This document shows, in pieces, positions 32,502 to 42,367 of a stretch of 64,000 bases of DNA (within the stretch, counting starts at the first letter, position 1; every line of letters starts with the position of its first letter). The position numbers were made by a program, and so were the translations under genes. The notes beneath the pieces are model-generated. The model did no database searches and had not been told where the DNA came from. It saw only the letters and a list, made by a program, of their open reading frames with translations. Location: contig CAWIYY010000006.1 of NCBI GenBank assembly GCA_963840435.1, forward strand, positions 124,001 through 188,000, written 5' to 3'. Source of the DNA: Bog-473 sp963840435 (GTDB lineage: Bacteria; Actinomycetota; Acidimicrobiia; Acidimicrobiales; RAAP-2).

Positions 32502-33083
32502 TCACCTGGGCGGACGGACGCAACGCCGAGGCGAGAGGAGCAAGGCTCGGAGCTCCGGCGCCTCGCCGAAAATATGACGTGCGGCGTTCACTCCATAGAG
32601 CTCGTTCGCAAGAGCGAAACGTGCGAGACCACTGTGCAGACGGTCTTGAGCAGTCCAGGCCGCGCACTCGTCATCGAGATCGAAGCCGTAGCCACACCAG
32701 GCATGACCGATGAGGTCGTGGACTGCTCGGAACCGATCGAACGCGCCGCCGAACTCACAGCCAAGGAGGGGGTGAAGACGCTCTCCGACAACGGCAGCTG
32801 AGGTGATCTCGAGAGTGCCGTTCGCCCGCACCGCACAGATGAGTTCTGCGTCGCTCTCATACGGTCGGGCACAACGGGTGAAGACCACTCGCACCGTCCG
32901 AGGACAGACGTCTTCGGTGATGTGGGCGTAGAGGCAGTCCGTTTCGACTTGAAGCTGCCTGTAGGCCTCGACAACCGCAGCATTGTGATGGGCGCTTCGC
33001 GAATGCAAATACCATTCGCCCACCGTGTCAGCCGTCGAAGGCGCAAGCCCGAAGGGCGCGTCCACATCGACGTCGGGCCTCAT
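32502..33083 (-). CDS. Conserved hypothetical protein
   Basis: 193 aa from ATG 33083; the open frame extends to 33284, but residues before DHMRPDVDVD look non-coding. The core reads AHHNAAVVEAYRQLQVETDC, LIGHAWCGYGFDLDDECAAW and ALANELYGVNAARHIFGE. The combination FRAVHDLIGHA with a following GFDLDDECAAW and a chain of His, Asp and Glu looks metal-binding and resembles hypothetical proteins seen in actinobacteria and their phages; I cannot name a function. Confidence 0.6.
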   Translation of the reverse strand: MRPDVDVDAPFGLAPSTADTVGEWYLHSRSAHHNAAVVEAYRQLQVETDCLYAHITEDVCPRTVRVVFTRCARPYESDAELICAVRANGTLEITSAAVVGERLHPLLGCEFGGAFDRFRAVHDLIGHAWCGYGFDLDDECAAWTAQDRLHSGLARFALANELYGVNAARHIFGEAPELRALLLSPRRCVRPPR

Positions 33084-33250
33084 GTGATCGCGTGCGTTCG
33101 GGCGTCTCGATGCTTCCAGACCCGCGTGGCCGACGACGCGTAGCTCCTGCCCGCTGGCGACTCGCCCGGGTTCTGGGACCGGTCGTTGTCCGCGGGAGCG
33201 CGCCATTCTTAGGCCCGAACCGGGAGCACGGGGGAGCGACTTTCGACGGT

Positions 33251-33481
33251 CTAGCTGTTCTGGTTCAAACTCTCGTGACGCCAACCGTCCTTGTATTCGG
33301 CGTCATGGAGCCGACGGACGATATGCGCATAATGGTCGAGCTGATCGGCGGCTGTTTGTGCCTCGTGGTAATCCTTGCCGTGGTCACGCGCCGCCGTCTT
33401 CTGTTCGGCGCGCTTCCGGACGATCCGGAGCTCCTCGTGTGCGTGTTCAACAATCTTCTCCAGAGTTTGCTCAAGGTTCAT
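33251..33481 (-). CDS. Small helical hypothetical protein
   Basis: 76 aa, with a strong ribosome site GGAGAGGAACACG just upstream of ATG 33481. The sequence is highly charged and helical (EQTLEKIVEHAHEELRIVRK, EAQTAADQLDHYAHIVRRLH), suited to a coiled coil. No domain recognised. It is separated from the hypothetical gene downstream by 167 bp. Confidence 0.6.
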   Translation of the reverse strand: MNLEQTLEKIVEHAHEELRIVRKRAEQKTAARDHGKDYHEAQTAADQLDHYAHIVRRLHDAEYKDGWRHESLNQNS

Positions 33482-33675
33482 CGTGTTCCTCTCCTTCGGA
33501 GTCGTTGGATCGGTGGAGACTCGGCAAGAACGGACAGGTCCAGAAGAAGGCCATTGTGTCGACCGGAACCACGGGAGAACACGAGAAGCGGACCCATTGC
33601 CTCACGGCCGGACGAGGGGTGTCGCCGTGGTGCCGAATCATTCCTGCCTTGGTCTGGTGGCCCGGATGATGGGTG

Positions 33676-34698
33676 TCAGATTCCGGTGTGCTCCGCTCGG
33701 ACCGGGTCAGGGTCCGGTACATGCGGCATGAGCGCATTCGGCGGAATCGTGCCGAATTGACCGGCCTCGAAGTCCTCGAGTGCTTGCCCGATCTCCGCTC
33801 GGGTGTTCATGACGAATGGTCCGTAGTGTTCGACGGGCTCTTTGATCGGTCGGCCCCCCAGGAGGAGGATCTCGAGTTGGTCGCTGTCCGAGTCCTGGCG
33901 GTCGTCCGCCCTGATGGCCATCCAGCTGCCGGAATCGAACGCCACCAACTGGCCGCCCTTGACCGGCCTCCCGTCGCTCCCGGCACGCCCCGATCCGGCG
34001 AGCACGTAGACGAGTGCGTTGAAGCCGGAATCCCACGGCAACTCGAGTAGCGCACCCGGAGCGAGGCTGGCGTGCATCAGCGCCATCGGCGTGTGGGTGG
34101 CCCCGGGACCGCGGTGCTCGCCGAGTCTGCCGGCGATGACCCGCACCAGCGCGCCGCCGTCGGCAGTCGAGACGACAGCGACCTGGTCGGCTTCGAGCCC
34201 CTGGTAGGCCGGCGGGATCATCTTGTCCTTTGCCGGGAGGTTCACCCAGAGCTGAATGCCGTGAAAGAGCCCGCCCGAGACGACAAGATCCTCGGGAGGC
34301 GTCTCGATGTGCAAAATCCCCCGACCGGCCGTCATCCATTGCGTGGCCCCGTCGGTGATGAGGCCACCTCCCCCTTGGGAGTCCTGGTGGGCAAAGGTTC
34401 CGTCGATCATGTAGGTCACCGTCTCGAATCCTCGATGGGGATGCCAGGGGGTTCCTTTGGGTTCACCTGGTGCGTAGTTGACCGCACCCATCTGATCCAT
34501 GTGAACAAACGGGTCGAGGTCAGCCAGGGGCAGGCCGGCAAATGCTCGGCGTACCGGGAACCCCTCTCCTTCCAGCCCACTCGGCGCGGTGGTGACGGAC
34601 TTGACCGGGCGTTGGGCTGTCGCCGCCCGGTCGTGAACAGGGACTTTCGGTAGCTTTGACAGGTCGTCGACGGTCAGGGCAGGCATCGGCACCTCCAT
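33676..34698 (-). CDS. Pirin family cupin protein
   Basis: 340 aa. The pirin N-terminal cupin is clear: FVHMDQMG, WHPHRGFETVTYMIDGTFAH and TAGRGILHIE. The Fe-binding His of HPHRGFET is kept, and a second cupin forms the C-terminal half (SGFNALVYVLAGSGR). Bacterial pirins act as quercetinases or as redox-sensing regulators of central metabolism. The start may be M5 (MPALTVDDL). It is divergent from the glucose-6-phosphate dehydrogenase gene. Confidence 0.9.
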   Translation of the reverse strand: MEVPMPALTVDDLSKLPKVPVHDRAATAQRPVKSVTTAPSGLEGEGFPVRRAFAGLPLADLDPFVHMDQMGAVNYAPGEPKGTPWHPHRGFETVTYMIDGTFAHQDSQGGGGLITDGATQWMTAGRGILHIETPPEDLVVSGGLFHGIQLWVNLPAKDKMIPPAYQGLEADQVAVVSTADGGALVRVIAGRLGEHRGPGATHTPMALMHASLAPGALLELPWDSGFNALVYVLAGSGRAGSDGRPVKGGQLVAFDSGSWMAIRADDRQDSDSDQLEILLLGGRPIKEPVEHYGPFVMNTRAEIGQALEDFEAGQFGTIPPNALMPHVPDPDPVRAEHTGI

Positions 34699-34972
34699 TC
34701 GCTCGGTTGGCTCCTTCGTATGGCCGCGCCAACTCGCACCAATCTCATATTGTCATCGCAAGACGCTGTCTGTCTCGGGGAGACTCCCGGGGTGCTCTGG
34801 CGTCGTGATCGATGACGACGAGACCGGACCCGAGGGAGGAATCGTGAGGTGGTCGCCCGTGGAGCTCGGCGTCGAGACGAAGCTGGCCCAGGCGGCGAAG
34901 AGTCGTCGAGTGCCGCCATGGGTGCCGGGGCCATCGCGGCGCTTTCTTAGACCAGAAAGGTAACGAGGTCTC

Positions 34973-36382
34973 ATGACGAACATCGCATCCGCTCAGAGGT
35001 CGGTCATCTTTGTGCTGTTCGGAGCCACAGGAGACCTGGCCCATCGGTTGGTTCTACCCGCCTTCTACCGTCTGGCCATCGCCGGACTTCTGCCCGAAGA
35101 CTGGCGGTTGATCGCCGAGGGACGGGGCGAAATCACCGATGAGGACTTTCAAGAAGAAGTCCGCAAGTCCCTCGAGGAGTTCGGCCCAGCGCCGACCGAG
35201 GGCCCATGGGATCAGGTGCGCCCACGGCTCCTCTCTGCCGGAGGTGGTTTCCGAGTCGACGACCCCGGGCACCTGCTCGACGTGCTCGAACGAACGAGGA
35301 AGGAACTTGGCGGGAGCCCCCAGCTGATTCATTACATGGCCGTGCCGCCCAGCGCGTTCGGACCCTTGACGGAGGCGATCGGCGCACACGGCCTCGCGGC
35401 CGGGTCCCGAGTGGTCTACGAGAAGCCATTCGGAACGTCTCTTGACTCGTTTCGCGAACTCGACCGGATCGCCCACGAGACGTTCGAGGAATCGCAGATC
35501 TATCGGATCGATCACTTCCTGGGCAAGGAGGCGACGCAGAATATTCACGTCATCCGATTTGCGAACGGGCTCTTTGCGGGTGCCTGGGACAGGAATCACA
35601 TCGAGAGTGTCCAGATAGACGTCCCGGAGACTCTGGACGTCGCCATGCGAGCGGACTTCTATGACGCCACCGGGGCCATCCTCGACATGTTGGTGACCCA
35701 TCTGTTCCAGGTTGCGGGCGAGCTCGCCATGGAGCCGCCTCATTGTCTCGAGCCCGACTGCCTGGCCGAGGCACGCGAGGCGGTCATCGGCTGCTTTCGA
35801 CCGTTGCGCGCCTCCGACGTGGTGGTCGGGCAATATGAGGGCTATCGGGGCACGGGCGACGTTCCCATGGATTCGCGCACGGAGACGTACGTAGCGGCCA
35901 GATTGTGGGTCGACAACGAACGCTGGGCCGGGGTGCCTTTCCTCCTGCGTACCGGCAAATGCCTGGTCGAGAGTCGACAGAGAGTGAGCGTCGTCTTCAA
36001 GGACGCGGTTCCGGGCCTCCCGGGTCAACCGCACGGCGGAAGCATCCTCGGCTTTGAACTGTCCGGTGACGGAGAAATCGATCTCGGACTCGTCATCAAG
36101 CAACCGGGGCCCGACGTGACCCTTGAGGTGGGACAAACCGCTCTTCCTTTGGTGGCGGCCGGCAAGGGACCGTCGCTCCCCGCATACTCACTCCTTCTGC
36201 ACGATGTGTTGATTGGCGATCGCTCGCTCTTCACCCGACCCGACGGACTCGAGCACGTATGGACGGTCGCCGATGGCCTCGTACGGAACAAGCCCGAGCC
36301 CGTTCAGTATCCCCGTGGTTCGTGGGGTCCGAGCGAGGGAGCGGCGTTGGTACGCCCGGAGGCTTGGGTCTTGGGTGAGTGA
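34973..36382 (+). CDS. zwf: Glucose-6-phosphate 1-dehydrogenase
   Basis: 469 aa. The NADP-binding GATGDLA (17-23), VYEKPFGTSLDSF and the catalytic RIDHFLGKE (about 178-186) are intact, as are the C-terminal FLLRTGKCL and LLLHDVLIGDRSLFTR. It catalyses the first step of the oxidative pentose phosphate pathway, producing NADPH. No gluconolactonase or 6-phosphogluconate dehydrogenase is adjacent. ATG 34973 is preceded by AAAGGTAACGAGG. Confidence 0.95.
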   Translation: MTNIASAQRSVIFVLFGATGDLAHRLVLPAFYRLAIAGLLPEDWRLIAEGRGEITDEDFQEEVRKSLEEFGPAPTEGPWDQVRPRLLSAGGGFRVDDPGHLLDVLERTRKELGGSPQLIHYMAVPPSAFGPLTEAIGAHGLAAGSRVVYEKPFGTSLDSFRELDRIAHETFEESQIYRIDHFLGKEATQNIHVIRFANGLFAGAWDRNHIESVQIDVPETLDVAMRADFYDATGAILDMLVTHLFQVAGELAMEPPHCLEPDCLAEAREAVIGCFRPLRASDVVVGQYEGYRGTGDVPMDSRTETYVAARLWVDNERWAGVPFLLRTGKCLVESRQRVSVVFKDAVPGLPGQPHGGSILGFELSGDGEIDLGLVIKQPGPDVTLEVGQTALPLVAAGKGPSLPAYSLLLHDVLIGDRSLFTRPDGLEHVWTVADGLVRNKPEPVQYPRGSWGPSEGAALVRPEAWVLGE

Positions 36383-36593
36383 GCGCAAGGAGAGACCTGC
36401 GGCTCAGGCACCTGTGCCGCGCGCCTTCCCCGCGCGCGCTCCGGCCAGTGTCGGTCGCCGCCAGTCTCCATGAGTGGTCCTCGGAATTCTCTCCTGACTT
36501 GACGGGGTGACGTGCAGGTAGGCTGGCCGAGTTCCGCTCCGAGCCGGAGCAGCGATGGGTCACTCCTTTCCCGAATCGGGAGGTCCACGAGCG

Positions 36594-37013
36594 ATGGGGA
36601 TCCACCAACCGGACCAGGCCGTCTTCAGATCGGTCCTGCCCGAGGACATCGACTGGAAGCCGTTTCCGGCCTTCCCGCCGTCGGTGCGCCTGGCCGTCGT
36701 CGTCGGCCAGCCGGCCGAAGCCGGGCCCTACGTGATCAGGGTCATGGTGCCCTCAGGCGTGAAGCTGATGCCGCACCAACATCCGGAGGACCGCGTCTAT
36801 ACCGTCATGTCGGGTGTCTTCTACATCGGGTTGGGCAGCCGGTTTGACGACGAACAACTGCAGGCATACCCGCCGGGCGCCGTCATCGTGCTCCCGGGTG
36901 GTACTCCTCATTTTCACTGGGCCAAGTCCGGTGCGTACGTGACCCAGGTTTCGGCTCTCGGGCCGCTTGGTCTTGACTATCTCGACCCGATCGACGACCC
37001 GCGCAATACGTGA
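36594..37013 (+). CDS. Cupin domain protein
   Basis: 139 aa from ATG 36594, supported by CGGGAGGT 9 nt upstream; an earlier ATG (36555) gives a less protein-like start. A single cupin barrel includes PHQHPEDRVYTVMSGVFYIG and, later, LPGGTPHFHWAK, with metal-ligand-type His and Glu residues. The function is unassigned: cupins of this kind range from enzymes to stress proteins. It lies in a run of small plus-strand genes after zwf. Confidence 0.8.
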   Translation: MGIHQPDQAVFRSVLPEDIDWKPFPAFPPSVRLAVVVGQPAEAGPYVIRVMVPSGVKLMPHQHPEDRVYTVMSGVFYIGLGSRFDDEQLQAYPPGAVIVLPGGTPHFHWAKSGAYVTQVSALGPLGLDYLDPIDDPRNT

Positions 37014-37214
37014 AGGATGCCCTGGCGGGTGACCCCGCTATGGGGAGCGCCGATGGTGTGTACGGCCGGTGCTATCGAGCTTGGAGTCGAAGGAGGTGGT
37101 GTTTTTGGCCGTGAGATGTCATGGACGATCTGTTCGGCAACGCTCCATGGTGGGTGCAGCTCGGGTGTACGGAGGGCTTCGGACGACTCGGCCCACTGAA
37201 GCGAGGAGCACAGG

Positions 37215-37640
37215 GTGAACTTTCAGGGTGTCGTGATGAACGTGGCCGATCTCGACCGGTCGATCGACTTCTATCGAGAGGTGTTCGAGTTCTCGTTGTT
37301 GTCCCAGAAGGAGCAATTGGCCGCAATTGCCGGTCCCGGGAGCGATCGACCGCAGGTCATCGTGTTACGGGCGCTCGGCAACAGTCCGGCCCGAGGGGCT
37401 CGACATATCGGTCTGCGGGCCTTCATATTGGAAGTCGACACAGCAGATCGACTGGAACGCATCGTGACCAACCTGGATGCTCGGAAGGTCCCGGTCAGCC
37501 GCCGTGATCACGGCGACTGGAGTGCGGTGGTGAGCCGCGACCCGGACGAAGTGGCGGTTGTCGTCGCCTGGGTCCCCGGTGGCATCACCGAGGAACACTG
37601 GAAAACACTCGACGACTTTCTGTACGGAATCGGCGAGTAG
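37215..37640 (+). CDS. VOC (glyoxalase/bleomycin-resistance) superfamily protein
   Basis: 141 aa. GVVMNVADLDRSIDFYREVF opens the first beta-alpha-beta-beta-beta unit and LEVDTADRLERIVTNLDARK the second. The metal-ligand pattern is incomplete (no clear His/Glu quartet), so activity is uncertain. GTG 37215 follows GCGAGGAGC. It belongs to the plus-strand cluster with Usp and hydrolase genes. Confidence 0.78.
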   Translation: MNFQGVVMNVADLDRSIDFYREVFEFSLLSQKEQLAAIAGPGSDRPQVIVLRALGNSPARGARHIGLRAFILEVDTADRLERIVTNLDARKVPVSRRDHGDWSAVVSRDPDEVAVVVAWVPGGITEEHWKTLDDFLYGIGE

Positions 37641-37673
37641 GCGAACGAAGACCTCGCACGGAGAAGGGAGCAC

Positions 37674-38165
37674 GTGGCAATGACGAGAGAAAGCCAGCCT
37701 GGCACCGTCCTGTTCTGTTTCGACGGTTCTGACGGATCGCGAGAGGCGATGAGGGCGGCCGCCGCTCTGATCAACCGACCCGCGGAGGCCGTCGTCCTCA
37801 CGGTGTGGGAAACCGTCGCCACACGCTTGGCGCTTTCGGGAGCCTTCGCGGCCGGCACGACCACGGGCGGCGCCGATCTCGATGCCGAGGAGGAGTCCTA
37901 TGCGCGGTCGGTGGCCGAGGAGGGGGCGCTCCGGGCGAGCGAGCACGGGTACCAGGCCTCCCCGATGGTCAAGGAGTCCTTCGAGGGGATTCCCAGGGCC
38001 ATCTTGGAGGCGGCGGACCACCTGTCGGCGGGGTTGATCGTCTGCGGCCAGAGGGGCCGGGGTGCTCTGCGCAGCACGTTGCTGGGCAGTGTGTCGCACA
38101 GCCTGGCCTCCCATACCCGGCGCCCGCTTCTCATTGCGCCCGAACACCCCGCGGGCAACGGTTGA
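37674..38165 (+). CDS. Universal stress protein (UspA family)
   Basis: 163 aa. The ATP-binding signature GQRGRGALRSTLLGSVS (G-2X-G-9X-G-S/T type) is intact, preceded by LFCFDGSDGSREAMRAAA at the N-terminus. A single Usp domain. GTG 37674 is preceded by AGAAGGGA at good spacing. General stress protein; the specific role is unknown. Confidence 0.9.
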   Translation: MAMTRESQPGTVLFCFDGSDGSREAMRAAAALINRPAEAVVLTVWETVATRLALSGAFAAGTTTGGADLDAEEESYARSVAEEGALRASEHGYQASPMVKESFEGIPRAILEAADHLSAGLIVCGQRGRGALRSTLLGSVSHSLASHTRRPLLIAPEHPAGNG

Positions 38166-38387
38166 GTCACCCCCGATCGACCCCGGCTCCGTCGAGCAGC
38201 CGGACCGGGCCGGGTCTCGGACGGGCTGGCGCCCAGTACCCCCAAGCGAGGGCGCGGAACGAGTCCCCCTGGTCCGGGCGCTTGCACACCACCGCCGACC
38301 GGATGATCCTGTGCTGCGGAGCGAGGGCACCGCGCCAGTCGAGAGATCGGCAGCAACCCGACAGATGCGACGAAGGAGGACCCGAGA

Positions 38388-39212
38388 GTGAGCACAATCG
38401 TCACCAGCGACAGCACGGAGATCTTCTACAAGGACTGGGGATCGGGTCAACCGATCGTCTTCAGCCATGGCTGGCCCCTTTCAGCGGATGACTGGGACAA
38501 CCAGATGCTCTTCTTCATGAACAATGGCTACCGTGTGATCGCCCACGACCGACGCGGGCACGGGCGTTCTTCGCAGACTGGCGACGGTCACGATATGGAT
38601 CACTACGCCGATGACCTGGCCGCGGTGACTACACATCTCGATCTGCAGAACGCCATCCACGTCGGCCATTCCACCGGGGGCGGCGAGGTTGTCCGCTATA
38701 TCGCCCGGCACGGCGAAAGCCGCGTGGCGAGGGCCGTGCTGATCAGTTCGGTGCCACCGCTCATGGTGCAGACAGACGCCAATCCTGGCGGCCTGCCGAA
38801 GAGCGTGTTCGACGATCTCCAGGCACAACTGGCTGCGAACCGGTCGGTGTTCTACCGGGCCCTGCCATCGGGGCCCTTCTATGGATTCAACCGGCCCGGC
38901 GTCGAGCCGTCCGAAGCGATCATTGAGAACTGGTGGCGCCAGGGGATGATGGGAGGAGCCAAGGCCCACTACGACGGCATCGTCGCGTTCTCCCAGACCG
39001 ACTTCACGGCGGACCTGAAGAAGATCACGGTCCCCGTCCTCGTGATGCACGGAGAAGACGACCAGATCGTCCCCTACGCCGACTCCGGCCCGCTCTCCGC
39101 CGCACTCGTACAGAACGGGACGTTGAAGAGCTATCCCGGGTTCCCACACGGCATGCCGACCACCCAAGCCGAGACGATCGACGCCGATCTCTTGGCCTGG
39201 CTTCAGTCCTGA
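38388..39212 (+). CDS. Alpha/beta hydrolase (non-haem haloperoxidase / esterase type)
   Basis: 274 aa. The nucleophile elbow GHSTGGG, the oxyanion stretch FSHGWPLSADDW, the catalytic Asp in VLVMHGEDDQIVPY and the catalytic His in GFPHGMP are present. The sequence closely follows the cofactor-free haloperoxidase/arylesterase group (YRVIAHDRRGHGRSSQ, GHDMDHYADDLAAV). Physiologically an esterase or perhydrolase is more likely than a haloperoxidase. Start GTG 38388. Confidence 0.92.
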   Translation: MSTIVTSDSTEIFYKDWGSGQPIVFSHGWPLSADDWDNQMLFFMNNGYRVIAHDRRGHGRSSQTGDGHDMDHYADDLAAVTTHLDLQNAIHVGHSTGGGEVVRYIARHGESRVARAVLISSVPPLMVQTDANPGGLPKSVFDDLQAQLAANRSVFYRALPSGPFYGFNRPGVEPSEAIIENWWRQGMMGGAKAHYDGIVAFSQTDFTADLKKITVPVLVMHGEDDQIVPYADSGPLSAALVQNGTLKSYPGFPHGMPTTQAETIDADLLAWLQS

Positions 39213-39259
39213 CCGCGTCGGGTTGACGCCGATTCACCCAAGGAGTCGCCGGCAGCCGT

Positions 39260-40639
39260 TCACCCAGACATGTTCGACATCTGCGCGTTCATCGGTCGCG
39301 CCGGCGGTGGCAAATTCTCCACCGCCATGCTGAGCTCTTTCAGTGCCGAGTCGTAGATCCCCGAGAAGCTCGGGAAGGGTTGCATCGTGTCGAGCAGGAC
39401 GTCGAGCGGTACCCGTGCCCGGATCGCCAGGGTGGCCTGCTGCAGCCACTCGCCCGCCTCGGGCCCGAGCGCGTAGGCGCCCGTCAGACGTGTCCCGTCG
39501 CTGAGCAAGGTCAAGAATCCGCTCGACTCGGCATAGGCATGCGTGTAGGTCGCCATCTTCGGCACCTCGGAGATGGGCACGGTGGCGCTGTAGCGCGCGT
39601 CCATGGTTCCAACCGCCGCCGCCTGTGGATCGGTATAGGTCACGCGCGGAACGGCCTCGTAGTTGGCTGGGCGCGGTTCGCCGGCGATGTTCGCGGCCAC
39701 GACGTCGCCCTCGTACTCGCCAACGTGCGTGAGCGGCCAAATGCCGGTGACGTCCCCGATCGCCCACAGTCGCTCTCCGGCACGGAGATACTCGTCGACC
39801 TGGATTCCTTTCGGGTTCACCTCGAGGCCGACCGATTCCAGGCCGATGCCGACGACCCGCGGCCGTCGGCCCGTCGCCACGAGAAGCCGGTCGCCCCGCA
39901 CCTCGTCTCCATTGTCGAGTTGCAGGACGTAGTCGTTCCCTTCCCGGCGGGCGGCCTCGGCCCGTCGATGGAGCGCGAGCTCGATCCCATCGCGGAGGAG
40001 CGCGTCTCCCAGTGCGTTGCCCAGCGGTTGGGCTTCCCTTGGGATCAGGCGATCAGCGCCCTCGACGATCAGCGTCTCGCCCCCCAGTCGCCGGACGACC
40101 TGCGCCAGCTCGACCCCGGCTGGCCCGCCGCCCAGGACGAGCAATCGGTGCGGGATCTCCTTCATGCTCGTGGCTTCTCGCGTACCCCAGACACCCTCGA
40201 GCTCGCGCAGCCCTGGGACCGGCGGTACGAACGCGTCCGCGCCCGTGGCGACCACGACGTGCTCCGCCGTGTGTGGGACGCCGTTGACCTCGACCACGCC
40301 CGTCCCGGCCAGGCGGCCAGAGCCCCGAATGAGGTCAATGCCGCGGCTCGCCAGCCAGTGCTCCTGGTTCTGGTCGGAGTAGTTGGACACCATGAAGTCC
40401 CGCCAGGCCAGCGCGGCCTTGACGTCGACCTGGGCGTGCCCGCCCACGTCCCGCGCCCCCTGGACGGCCTCACCCGGCCGGAGCAGCGACTTCGAAGGGA
40501 TGCAGGCCCAGTAGGAGCACTCGCCGCCGACGAGCTCTCGTTCCACGACCGCCACGTGCTTCCCTCTCGCCGCCAAAGCGGCCGCGCAGTGTTCGCCCGG
40601 CGCGCCGCCGCCGAACACGATGACGTCATAGTCGCTCAC
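39260..40639 (-). CDS. Pyridine nucleotide-disulfide oxidoreductase
   Basis: 459 aa from GTG 40639. FAD motif VIVFGGGAPGEHCAAAL, redox pair in GGECSYWACIPSK (Cys separated by four residues), NAD motif VLGGGPAGVELAQVVRRLGG and the second FAD site (LWAIGDVTGIWPLTHV). The lipoamide dehydrogenase/mercuric reductase fold is clear, but the usual C-terminal His-Glu active-site pair (HPHPTLSE) is replaced by MQPFPSFSG, so the substrate is unlikely to be lipoamide. It overlaps the upstream VOC gene by 4 bp (GTGA), so they form an operon. Confidence 0.88.
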   Translation of the reverse strand: MSDYDVIVFGGGAPGEHCAAALAARGKHVAVVERELVGGECSYWACIPSKSLLRPGEAVQGARDVGGHAQVDVKAALAWRDFMVSNYSDQNQEHWLASRGIDLIRGSGRLAGTGVVEVNGVPHTAEHVVVATGADAFVPPVPGLRELEGVWGTREATSMKEIPHRLLVLGGGPAGVELAQVVRRLGGETLIVEGADRLIPREAQPLGNALGDALLRDGIELALHRRAEAARREGNDYVLQLDNGDEVRGDRLLVATGRRPRVVGIGLESVGLEVNPKGIQVDEYLRAGERLWAIGDVTGIWPLTHVGEYEGDVVAANIAGEPRPANYEAVPRVTYTDPQAAAVGTMDARYSATVPISEVPKMATYTHAYAESSGFLTLLSDGTRLTGAYALGPEAGEWLQQATLAIRARVPLDVLLDTMQPFPSFSGIYDSALKELSMAVENLPPPARPMNAQMSNMSG

Positions 40640-41304
40640 GAGGGAAGCTCCTCTCCCGCTTGTTCGGCCACCATGAACGAGGCGTACCAGTCGGGCCAAT
40701 CGGGGTCGGCCTTGCCGATGCGTTTCTCGTGCTCGCCGTGGGCTTCGGATGCCCGCCGCATGGCGGCCGCCAGGTCGCCGGCAGAGCGGAATGACGTGAG
40801 GTCAGGGTCGACCCGGCCGGGCAGACGTTCGGTGACCTCTTGCAGCAGCCAGCCGTTGCCATCCGGATCCGCAAATGTGGCAAAGGAGCTGTAGCTCTTG
40901 TGGTCCGGGTCGGGTCCCATGACCCGACCTCCCGTCTCGCCCGGCTGGAGTTGCGCTCCCGGGTCTCCCGCGTGAAACACGTCGCTCACCGTGGCTCCCC
41001 GATGTATGAGCTCAGCGCGTCCGGCCTCGATGTCGGGCACAATCAGGTAGAGGCCGTGCGCAGATCCCGGGTCTGCCCCCGTGATCTTGGTGCCGAACTG
41101 GATGGAGCACGGTGAGCCGGGCGGAGTGAATTGCACGACACGGAAGCCGTTGTCGTAGGAGAAGTCGGCGTCGAGCCTCCATCCGAGACCGGCGTAGAAC
41201 GCCTTTGACCGGTCGGCATCCGCCACGGGGACAACCACCACTTCGAGCTTCAGGTCGACGCTCCCGCCCCCGGTCTTCTCCTGAGAACCATCGGTCGTGC
41301 TCAT
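40636..41304 (-). CDS. VOC domain protein with C-terminal extension
   Basis: 222 aa from ATG 41304 (an ATG at 41370 gives a longer version). Residues about 15-145 form a VOC/glyoxalase domain (VVVPVADADRSKAFYAGLGW, FATFADPDGNGWLLQEV). The last 60 residues are charged and helical (GDLAAAMRRASEAHGEHEKR, WPDWYASFMVAEQAG). It overlaps the disulfide reductase by 4 bp, so the two products probably act together. Confidence 0.82.
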   Translation of the reverse strand: MSTTDGSQEKTGGGSVDLKLEVVVVPVADADRSKAFYAGLGWRLDADFSYDNGFRVVQFTPPGSPCSIQFGTKITGADPGSAHGLYLIVPDIEAGRAELIHRGATVSDVFHAGDPGAQLQPGETGGRVMGPDPDHKSYSSFATFADPDGNGWLLQEVTERLPGRVDPDLTSFRSAGDLAAAMRRASEAHGEHEKRIGKADPDWPDWYASFMVAEQAGEELPS

Positions 41305-41475
41305 CCCGGCCTCCCTTGGCCCGCGGTCCAGGCTGGCGAGTCTCGCACCGAACGGGTCGTCGTGCACCATGGGATGCGCCGACCGATGTGGCGGCCATCA
41401 CCCCAGTCCGGTCCTCCGGTGGGGTGCGGCGAACGGGGGGCGGCTCGGCCTCCTGCGCGACCCCGCCTCGAGCCA

Positions 41476-42312
41476 TCAGATGCGCTGCCGGAGTTCGCTG
41501 TCGACCCGGAAGCGAACGACCCAGTCCTGGGAAAGGTCGTCGGCCTGGCGCTTGAGCGGCTTCTTGCCTTCGGGTTCGGGCGGGTCTATTCCGAGTTCGT
41601 CGAGAATGCGGCCGATGGTGGCAGCCCGGCTGACGGTGAACTCGTCGTAGAAAACCCGTATCGGTTCGCGGCCTGTGGCGTGGAACCAGTCCTCCCAGCG
41701 CGCATCCCATCGGTGCAGTTCGTCGAGCAGATGCTCAATGGCCCGGTAGTCGTACCCGATATCCGGTGCCCCGTTGCCATCGACTTCCTCGGAATCCGAT
41801 TCGGATTCGGTGCGCCATTGCTGGGTCTGAATTGCCCTCCAGAGCGACACCGCCTGCGCCACCTTGTCGCGCCGCCTGATGAAGATGATATTCAGCCGGG
41901 GAAAGACGGCGTCGAGCTTCTCGTTGAATGACAGGCCTTCGAGACCAGGGAGCTCCGCCATCCTCACTTTGAACTCGTCGAGGTAGTTCCACATCATCTT
42001 GGCCCCGAAGACACCGTTTGTCGTGGTGGCCCGCTGCAGCACGTACCGGAACCATGCTTCGAACTCCCCGAGGTGTTCCGGACGTCCCGCCACCGTCGGG
42101 GGCAGTCGGTCGGCGATGTCCTGGAGCGGCGGATCCTCGAAGTACTGGCGGGGTTGCCGGGGCAGGCCGGTTCCTCGAAGCCGCTCGAAGTACTCGTCGG
42201 GTACCCCGGCCACGTCGGTCGCCCTCAGGAGTTCGCACAACAGCGTGCTCCCGCTGCGTTGTGTCGCACAGACCAGATAGGAGATGCCTTCGACACGTAA
42301 ATCCGTCCCCAT
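41476..42312 (-). CDS. Stf0-type sulfotransferase
   Basis: 278 aa. The PAPS 5'-phosphosulfate loop TQRSGSTLLCELL (about 17-29), the 3'-phosphate region RRRDKVAQAVSLWRAIQTQQ and FYDEFTVS follow the Stf0 family, known for trehalose 2-sulfotransferase in mycobacteria (sulfolipid synthesis). A sugar or lipid sulfation role is inferred. It is divergent from a sulfatase gene with 55 bp between, so the two may share regulation. Confidence 0.88.
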   Translation of the reverse strand: MGTDLRVEGISYLVCATQRSGSTLLCELLRATDVAGVPDEYFERLRGTGLPRQPRQYFEDPPLQDIADRLPPTVAGRPEHLGEFEAWFRYVLQRATTTNGVFGAKMMWNYLDEFKVRMAELPGLEGLSFNEKLDAVFPRLNIIFIRRRDKVAQAVSLWRAIQTQQWRTESESDSEEVDGNGAPDIGYDYRAIEHLLDELHRWDARWEDWFHATGREPIRVFYDEFTVSRAATIGRILDELGIDPPEPEGKKPLKRQADDLSQDWVVRFRVDSELRQRI

Positions 42313-42367
42313 GGCCTAAACCCTATCGTCTCCAGCGTAATAGTAGGAATTGCTAAGGTCGCCACGG